From the NCBI GenBank assembly GCA_014526335.1, contig JACTAT010000010.1, positions 4,954,282 through 5,018,281 on the forward strand: a DNA stretch of 64,000 nt, written 5' to 3'. Of this stretch, positions 1 to 10,100 are shown one piece after another. Position numbers and translations under genes: made by a program. Numbering within the stretch: position 1 is the first letter of the stretch; each line of letters begins with the position of its first letter. This DNA comes from Chrysaora quinquecirrha. Taxonomy: Eukaryota; Cnidaria; Scyphozoa; Semaeostomeae; Pelagiidae. Under the pieces are notes generated by a model. That model was given only the letters and a program-made list of their open reading frames with translations, had not been told where the DNA came from and searched no databases.

Positions 1-974
1 TGTCTCCCAAATTACCAGATGAACCTCTTTATACTGGTCTGTCATTTTGGAGTTGGTTCCCAGAGCTAGAAGCTCACTGCCATTATGGTTAAATATGAAG
101 TACATTAACCCATACGGAACTTTGAGCTTTTTTACGTAATCCGGGTCATCTGCTTTGCGGATGGTTAATTCTGTGTTTTTCCCGCGGGAATACGCGTAAT
201 AATTCCCGCCTCCACGAATGATGTCGTAAAAGCCATCTCTGTTCTCAACGGCCGTGTCGGTGTAGGTTTTTGCTGGTTTCTAAAAAGCAAATGATAAAGA
301 TAACTGATAAGTGGGTGGCAAGCTTTCGATAAGATACGCTAGAGAAAAACAGTCAAGCTAACCCCAGAAGCAGGTCAGAACCGACCACAGGAGGAAGACT
401 CTTCTTTTGTTCGCTGCTAGCCTTATATATGAGTGGATGAGTTAGTTAGTTAGCTAGTTAGTTAGTTATCTAGTTAGTTGGCTAGTTAGTTAGTTAGTTA
501 GTCAATAAGTCAGCCAGTCAGTCAGTCAGTCAGTCAGTCAGTCAGTCAGTCAGTCAGTCAGTCAGTCAGTCAGTCGGTCAGTCAGTCAGTCAGTCAGTCA
601 GTCAGTCAGTCAGTCAGTCAGTCAGTCAGTCAGTCAGTCAGTCAGTCAGTCAGTCAGTCAGTCAGTCAGTCAGTCAGTCAGTCAGTCAGTCAGTCAGTCA
701 GTCAGTCAGTCAGTCAGTCAGTCAGTCAGTCAGTCAGTCAGTCAGTCAGTCAGTCAGTCAGTCAGTCAGTCAGTCAGTCAGTCAGTCAGTCAGTCAGTCA
801 GTCAGTCAGTCAGTCAGTCAGTCAGTCAGTCAGTCAGTCAGTCAGTCAGTCAGTCAGTCAGTCAGTCAGTCAGTCAGTTAGTCAGTCAGTTAGTCAGTCA
901 GTTAGTCAGTCAGTCAGTCAGTCAGTCAGTGAGGTAACTAGGAAAAGTTAGTTGGTTAGATAAAGTTATTTAGC

Positions 975-1023
<49 letters not shown>

Positions 1024-1088
1024 GGTTAGTTAGTTAGTTGGTTAATTAGTTACTTAGTAAATTTGCTAGTTAGTTAGTTAGTTAGTTC

Positions 1089-1120
<32 letters not shown>

Positions 1121-4100
1121 ATTTTTATTTATTCAGTTATTTAGTTAGTTAGTTAGTTAGTTAATTAGTTAGTTAGTTACTTAGTTAGTTAGTTAGTTAG
1201 TTAGTTGGTTGGTTGGTTATTTTGGCTGGTTAGCTAGCAAGGCATTTACTTACAGTTTCGTTTAGCTATTAAGCATATTGGATAGAAACTCAGCAAATTG
1301 ATTAACGAGTTTGCTAGCATCTTGGATTTGAATGAGAAAAACAGAAAGAAGAAATGAACTAGCAGAAAAACGACAATTATTGTCAAAGTTTTGTCAAAGT
1401 TTTGTCAAAGTCAACCAGAGCAGAAGACAATGAAACAAAAAAGAATGTGAATTAATGATGATTACTTACTACATCTCTTCCTTTGACATCAAAAGTCGAT
1501 ATTTTTCATTCCCAGCATGTACAGCTTTAGTTCCATTGGCAATAAGATCCAAACAAGTGCCATATTGACCAACAATGTATTCATCCTTATATATGATTTC
1601 TTCTGATTCAAGATCCATTGCCACAAAACCAGTAAAACCACACATTATAACACATTTATCGTCATTGTAAAACTTGATCACGCTCACGTCCATGCCAGGA
1701 TCATATGTTCTTATGTCTTCACCATTGGTCATGTCCCACAATCTGTAAAGAATTTTGATCATGTTCTTCCGAAAAGAGTAAGAAATATTCCTTGAGAAAG
1801 TAACCACAGATTGTTGGTTATACAGCAAGTCGAAGAGCGGACAGTAACTCAATCATTGACATGATAAAATTTTCCACTACGGGACTGAATTATTTCACAC
1901 TGCCAATCCTTAAGAATTATTTCTTTAAAAGCTTTTCAATAAGATTCAATAAGATTCTAGACGAAAAAACCTATCCTATAGTTTGCAATTCACGGCCAAT
2001 ATACCAGCTACAGAGGGAGATACGTAAAGAGATAGCGAAATACCTCAGAGTGGTATCCTGTGAAGATGAAATCATTCTTTTTCCATCTTTAGTTAAGCAT
2101 GCATAGTTAACCATTCCAGTATGACCAGCAAGAGAGTAAACAAGAGGCCCGCCTGGTTTTTCAAAACACGTGGTAGAAGGATACAAACAAAGCGATTTGG
2201 TGGATCGAGATTGTTCCAATAGATTTGTGATATGTTCAAATCCAGTGACGTGGCTTAGGCGTCCGTTCAGTTGTGAAGCAAGTTGATTTGGGTCAACGTA
2301 CAGAGCTTTTCCGGACATTTTCAGACAATCCCTGATTAATTCTATCTCTGTTTCGCCTTGGTAAACTTCCAAAGCTTCGCTGAAATCTTGAAGAACATTT
2401 CTCAGTCCAAGAGCACACAACTCAGCTGAGAGAAAATCAAAATTGAACAACACTTCACTTTTTAGTGTTTCAATTTTTCCCGCCTTTATTAAATGACGAG
2501 GCAGCTCGCTCAGTTTACGATAATTGTACACATCATTTTCTTGTCCTTCTTGTTGTTTCGGGAAAGTATTCGGCTGCGACGGAACGAGGCGATCTTTCTC
2601 GTCGTTTTCGCCTTGTTTATTTGTGAACGGCTTGTGTACACCACCCGACCATTTGCCAAGGAAATATTCCGATAAAGTTTCATGCAATTTCACCGCAACA
2701 TCTCCTTGTAAATATCTTTCACGCGCTGTTTCAATGAACTGTCTATGATACCACGTATTCACCAGCACTCCGTCAGCTCCGCGCGACACAATATACGAGC
2801 CGAGGTCAGTTTTGATTCGGATCCACAAGAGCGGCGGAATTCGTCGAAACGGCGGCGTCCAGTACTGATAGACGTCGTTTAATACTTCATCATCAATTGA
2901 CAGAACATCGTCGATTTCCGCGTCCGTTAGACCGTTCACAGACGCGGTGATATACCCCAGCGCGTGGCTAACAAGCATATGTCCGTGTAGTCGCTCAATT
3001 CGCGCGAATAATCCGTTGATGGCATCTTTGACGGTTTTTTGAAGCAGCGTTTCGTCAGATTGCGTATATGACTTCCACCTGATAGCCTCATCAAATGAGA
3101 GCTTCAAGAAAAGAGGCAACGGGCATTCATCAAACGCATTCATTACCACATCTTTCTGAGGTTTTGTCAGAGTGTGTTTGGCATGCTTCAACCAGGCATC
3201 TAGGATTCGGTAAGCGGTATCTTGAGGTAACACTGGCACTTCAATATACGCATCATCATCTGTGACACGAGTCTGGAATAAAATATAACAATGACAGTAA
3301 ATTTAAATTAGGAACCAGTAAAGAATGCTTATTTGTGAATGCGAGGTCAGAGGAATTATTAAATGCTGCAATCATTTGATCTAAAATGTTTCCAATGGAC
3401 AGCAAAGAAAGCGGAAACATCTTTGGACATAACTAAAAGCACCCCAAAGAGAATTAAGGTCAGAGAAAAAGGCTAAAACAATCGGTTACGGCGGAATAAA
3501 AACTCAGATGCTGATAGTAATGCTTCACTTAGGAAAGTGAAGTTGATATTGTGTTATTAAGACCAATCAGCTCGCGGGATAGGGTCCATGTGAAAAAAAG
3601 AACTCTCTCTACACAGAGCCAGCCTTTTGGTTTAGCAAGTTTAGTTTGGTTAGGTTTTGGTCAATCCAATCATCGGCGAAGTTTTCACGTAGCGTTCTTG
3701 GGTCCTTTGGAGGAGGTATGCAAACATAATTCGTTTCAGGTCCTCGAACTTACGACATTTGCCAAGCGAAACCACCATAATAACAATCGTTAACACTGAC
3801 TTACCTTAATTGCTGGCAAAACTTTGTATTTTTTTCCAGGAAGTGTTGATACGACTATCGTTACGTTTGTTGATATCTCTTTTGGCAGCCATTTCATGTT
3901 TAAACCACCGTCATCAGGGGAGAGCTGGTCCAATGAATCTAGAAATATGATCACTTTAGACTCCATATCTCTAAGCTGTTCTGCAAAATATTCCACCATT
4001 TTCTTGAAAGACTACGAGAGATAAATAGATCGAATTAAGAAGTGATGATAATACAATCATAAAGAGCACTGCAAAAGTAATAGACGATTCCGAAATCAAT

Positions 4101-7100
4101 AGCGTCTAGGCCTGACTTAACTGGGATACATGTCACGCCCTCGATGTCTCCCAGTTTAGACAGTTTGGAAACTTTGCAGTGCGCGACAAACGCGACAAGC
4201 GAGAGACAAGCAAATGTTCTGGGAGACAACAGAAAAATTTCTCGGCTCCACGACTCGGGGGACATGTTGCTCGCTTGTCACTCGCATGTTAGCCACCCTG
4301 GGCGGCACGTCGAATACAATGTTGCGCGCTTTAGGCCTTACAACACAAGACTTTTGGTTTGGGAGACAGTTACCTAAAGATAACGTCAGCCACCGTAGCG
4401 TCACAGCCAGGGTTGAGGTCTCGATTAGTTAACCTACTACTGAGATCCTAGCGACTGGCGCTAAAACATAATTTCACCTTCACCTTCACCTTCACCTTAG
4501 CCACAGTTTCAGCAGTCAGGGGGCTTGACCATGATTGATGCATTGCGTTCAAGTCAAGCATCGGATTTCTAAAGAAATGCCCCATTATCAGAACCCCTGA
4601 CGCCATCTTTTTAGGAATCAGGAATCATCTATTTAACTATGCTGGCTTTTTCTTTAAAAGACGCTTCAGTAGAACTTCAAAAGAGAAAAAGGATTCTACG
4701 CATATTTTAAATTTCATATCAAGATTTAAAAGTATCTCCGAATCTCAAAAATCTAGATGCTACATAGTATGTTGCATCTAAACTTATTACACGAGTCTCA
4801 GTTTTGCCCATAAAATCTAGACCAACAGCGAAAGCAATTCGCTTCACTGAGACTCACATCCTAACAATAATAAAAGCCGTCATTTTGAGCAGCTTTCTAA
4901 CAACAAAAACAATTAAAGATGGTAGCTGCGATAATTCGGACTCGTGTCATAAGTCTAATGCTGCACCATGCAAAAAAACTGCAGGCAAACATCCTCCTGG
5001 AGGTAGTTTCATTTCAAGGCTTTCATCATTCTATTATGTGGACTTTACGGGGGGCATGATAGCTTACGATAATTCCAAAAATCACAATGAAAACATGTAG
5101 ATTACCTCCGGAATGTCAGTAGCTTTCTTGTTTGTGATGCGACAAAGTTGAACACAGATGCTGTACAGCAGCTTATTGATTGTCGATGATTCCGAAGTTG
5201 TCCCAAGAAATCTCAAAATTAATGGGACATCCGGATGGGACTCTTTTACTTTCTTTGCTGCAACGGCCATAATAGAAGTCTTGCCGCAACCAGATTCGCC
5301 ATTAACAACTAGAACACGATTCGAGCTTTCGCTATCAACGTGTTTCATTATCGCCTCGAGTATCTCCTCCCTGCCGTAAAACACATTGCACTTTTCCTGA
5401 CATGTTGTTGTGTGAAGACTGACTTCTTTAACCAAGGAATCTTCCAGCTCTTTCTTCTTCTTCTCTTCAATTCCCTTGTTCACCATGTTAACCAAAATCT
5501 CGTAAAAATCATCGCAAAGTTCGTCGATATATTTTCGATGTTCTTCACTTTCGACAGGGTCGATACCAGCTTCGCCACTCCAATGCACGTCGTAATCTTT
5601 TACGCTATCTTTCGACAACACCTTTAGCATTTGATCCTTCTTAAAAGTTTCCAGTAATGTCACCGCATCATCGTCAAGGCCTGTCGATGTTTTGTCGATA
5701 AACATTCGCGCCTTGGATTTGTCTAGATTTTCTTTTAAATCGACGATATTACGCTTGAACCAAAAACAGTGCTTGTCTTGATCTTTTGCGTTGATTATGC
5801 CTCTTCTTATTTCATCCTCAGTGACTGTTGAGAAAAAAACGCTATTCATAGATCTTCAAATATAACATCTTTGAGCCGTATGGGCCGTACGACCTTCAAA
5901 ATTCGGAACACGAAAACATCTTAGAAGAAACTAGAAGACAAATCTCCACCGAGGCTGACTGGTATGATATGTTTGCTGAAGTAATAGGTCTGGGCAGACT
6001 CACTACACAAGCCTAACTTCTTCGTTCCATGTTTTTGTTGTTGTTTCTTCAATCCTTCAGTGTGAGAATGACAAATAAAAAGTAGGGAAGCGTAAACTAG
6101 AGACTCGTGTAGTGAGCCTAAGGTCTGGGTAGGCGTGCCCTTTTCATAGGAAAATGGTGGACATGCTGAGCAAGGGAATCCTCTCCGCGTTCAACGACCT
6201 TGATTATAGTCGCTTTAGCAGAGGTAGAGGCAGTACAGTTCGTGTGTTTGAAGGTGCTGTGGCGATGTAGCCTAACCGAGCTGGCTCGTGGTGTCAAAAC
6301 TTTATTGAGGTCGGGTTTCGAGCCCCAGAAACGGTAGCGTCACAGCCAGGGCCGAGGTCTCGATTAGTTAACCAACTACTGAGATCAGAGCGACTGACGC
6401 TAAATACAACATTCCACCTTCACCTTTCACCTTCATCTTCAGTGCAGCAAATTCACGTTTAATAGGATTAAAAGTGACAAAAAGTATTCAAGTCCCAGCT
6501 TATCTGCTCAAGGAAGCATTAAAACTAATTATTTTTCATGAGTGTTTTCACTCAGATTATTCACTAAATTGTATTGAAAGGACATTAAAATACACTGAGG
6601 GATTGGAAAACAACAACAAAAACATGGAACGAAGTAGTGATACTTGTGTAGTGAGTCTGCCCAGACCTATTACTTCAGCAAACATATCATACCAGTCAGC
6701 CTCGGTTTAGATGGCAAGTTTTTTGGACGTTGAATTCGAAATGGCAAGAAAATTTCATACCATGAAAAAAGACTAAGAAAATACGTTTGACTAGAGTTAT
6801 TACCTGAGTCGTAGTTATCGCTATTGTGGTCAACTGCTGGAAGCTCAAATACCCTGTCTGAGCGATCTCAGTTTGGTGTTAGTCTCGGTTTGATGAGCGA
6901 TAACTCGGACCAAAGAATTCAGGTAATAAGTCTAGCAATCAACTTTAAAGACTTCCTACCTGATATACGGTACTTGTCAGCCTCGTTCTTTGGAAGCTTT
7001 GCTTTCACTGAAGCCTCTCTTAGGATCATCTGCATAGCTTCAAATGCTCCCCACCATTGGCCAGATGCTGCTGACCTCTCTTCGGCGCTAACTGATCTGT

Positions 7101-10100
7101 TGTTGTAGTTTGGCAACAGGCTTCTTACTGGTTGAAGGATATACATTGCGGGAACGAGGTTGTCATCTTTGATGAACCATTTTTTCAAAAGATCTTTGTC
7201 ATCGTCTTTTTCAACTACGTGTAACATGGCTTCGAATTCAGATCGGAGAATTTTGGGTGGGAATGGACGATAACCATATTTCTGACCAAGGAATGTCTGT
7301 TCACGAAATCAAAAACGACAAATTAGGACCCACATAACCTCAACCGGAAAAAACCACAAGCAATTAGGCATTTGCCAAAGGATGAAACAAACATTTTAGA
7401 TTCGCCTGTCAAGATAATGTTTCACCCTTTGTCAACGTCGCGAAACATTGCTCGCCAAACATTTTTGATTGAGTCAAGCAAAATGTCTTCAGGTTTGCTT
7501 CAATAATATCGTGCAAATGCTCCGTCTAAGACCCATTCGTGGAATGTATCCTGGCAACTGGTACAGATGACGATGTTACGATTTACTGTATTGCGACGTC
7601 AGCCTCTTATGTCGCTGGTTGTCTTACGTGTCCTATGAAACTCGGCAGCTCTTACGATACCCAGTTTCGTTTAGTCTGTTTCGATCTGAATACAGGAGAT
7701 ACGATTGCATGGAACAGTTGTCCTTATTACCAGAGGATTTCCTTCTCTGAGGTAAAGTATATTTATTATTTTGTACAAAACTGACGTAGCTTCGCGAATA
7801 GACCAGATTGACAATGCTGTAGTCACCTAGACTTATTACATTCCGGAAAAAAATTGGTTTAGAAGAACACGCTCTTAGGAAGACGCAGGCTGAAATCGAA
7901 GTGTTCTAAAAAAAGCGTGTAACCAAATATAAGAAATTAGTAATTAGAGTTTCAATTCTGAACTTACGATGAAATTTGGCCCAGTTGACAGCTTCTGACA
8001 TGCTCTTAACTCTCTCATGCAAAGTTCACTGGTCATGTGATCATCTGTAGCTTCATCTCTCACACCCCAACGCATATCAACAACTTGGAAATCATAACCA
8101 ACTGACTGGCAGAATTTCTTCAATTTTGGATAAACACGTTCCATCAAATTGTTTCTCTCCACAAATGTATCTGAAAATGAAGCGATCTAACATCACATAC
8201 CATTGCCTGTAGTCATAATGAAAAGTTTCTGAATGATAAGGCCCTCTTTATTTTGCCTCCCTGTTAAGCCCCCGCCAGATTTTTCGCTGGACTTTTCACT
8301 ATACATTCTAGCTCCCAAAGTGGTCTGACTCGTTCTTGTTGCTATTGAATTGAAATGCTGGACGCTCCCAAAATGGCCAAATGGCCAGACGACACCTACC
8401 CCATGGGGGGTACTCATTCTATTTTTCTAGAGACGGGTATAGATGGAGCCCTTTTTCTGGAGCCGGGTATCTATTATTAACTTTTCTTCTAGAGCCGGTC
8501 ATTCAAATAGGAACGGAAACGTTTGGAAAAGAAAACTTGTTTTTATTTAGCTTGTGCATTAACGTTTACATCCTGCATTTTTTCAAAATGAAAGCCATTT
8601 GCCTTATATATACCTATACTTGTTCCTATACCTAAACTATACGTATACCTTTTCCTGTGTCTATACCTGTTCCTATACACATACATATACCTATTCCTAT
8701 TCTTATTCCTATACCTATACATACACCTAAAACGATACCTATTTCTATACCTATACCTATACCTATACCTATACGTAGTATAGGTACCCCCGGGACGCCT
8801 AATACCAGCGTACTATGGTCAGACTTAGTGTAGGGTTACATAAATTGGTGCTCCCGGGGGGAACTTGGGGGGTACTTAGTATAGTTTGGGTACGGGCATG
8901 TGCCGCCCATATGGGTGGGTTTTTGGCCATGAAATTCTCTAATCATGGGTATGATTTTAACCAAAACCCAATAAAAATGGGGGTAGCAAATTGAAGAAAA
9001 GTCGAAAGTTTGACTTTAATTCGGTCAGAAAAGTGAAAAAATCACGTCAAAGATGTTCGTAGTATAATTCACCCAATAATAAGGCCTAGAAAGTCTTATT
9101 ATTCTTGTATTCCGATTATTTTTACTCATAAAATAGGGTCTGTTTCTGCAAAGGTCTACATTATAAGTGGGTGGGTTTCCGAAATCTGGGCTGCACATCC
9201 CCGTCCATTCATAAGTCATGTACCCCCCGGGTTGGTGCTTTAACCAGTTCGACTCTGCATTAGTTTTTTCTCGCAGTTTTCACATAAGTCCTTAGTACAA
9301 TGGTGAAATACAGCATTGATAGAACTTTCAGCTGATTTGGCTGTGGAATTTTCTATTGCAGCTTCTAGAACCCCCTAGAACGACGAAAACCTTTGTCCTT
9401 TTCATGAGAACAGGAAAACAGCCAAGATGACATTGTCAACAAAACTTCAAAGTGATGTCTTCTTTACTTGTGGCGTATCACTCAACACAGCTGGACAACG
9501 CTTGACTAAGTGTAAAAGCTCTTGACATTTAACCCGACAAAAAAGTCTAGGGTTGTCAAGTCAAAAGTCAGGAGGCTCTGAACAGGCTTTTGTGGCCCTT
9601 AAAACTTGGAAAACACAAGGCTTAAAAGAACTTACCTGTAAATGTTGAGCTGGTAAAGATTCTGACCAATTTTGCTTGGGATGGTACTTCAATATCAACA
9701 TGACCGTCAACAATCATTTGAACGATGTCACCATCATCAACTACCTTCTTCTTCCCAACACCCCAGTACTCATCTTCGTCATCATCTTCTTCTTCTTCTT
9801 TCTCCTCATTCTGGTGCGTATCTTCTTCTTCATCATTCTCTTCTTCATTTTGTTCTTCTTCCTTTTCTTCCTCTTCTTCTTCTGCTTCTTCTTCATCCAA
9901 TTCCTCATTTTCCTTTTCTTCTTCTTCTTCATTGTTATTTTCTGCCTCATCTTCCACTGGAGTCTCTTGAGGAATATCACCATATGGATCGTTTCTCTCA
10001 GACGTTGGTTCATCCACTTCATCTACATGAACAAATTCTTCCACAGGAGTTTGCTCTTCTTGATCTCTATCAAATTGTTCCTCGCCGTCATTTTGCTTTA

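Noticed and set aside
506..940. CRISPR-like or regular-spacer array
   Set aside because: It is a uniform 4-bp microsatellite with no distinct spacers, and the locus is eukaryotic.
5825..5849. Start codon ATGAATAGCG as the first codon of the P-loop exon
   Set aside because: A strong acceptor (TTTTTTTCTCAACAG) lies just downstream at 5825. Splicing there gives VTEDEIRRG, which continues the family in the right phase from exon 7296-6960.
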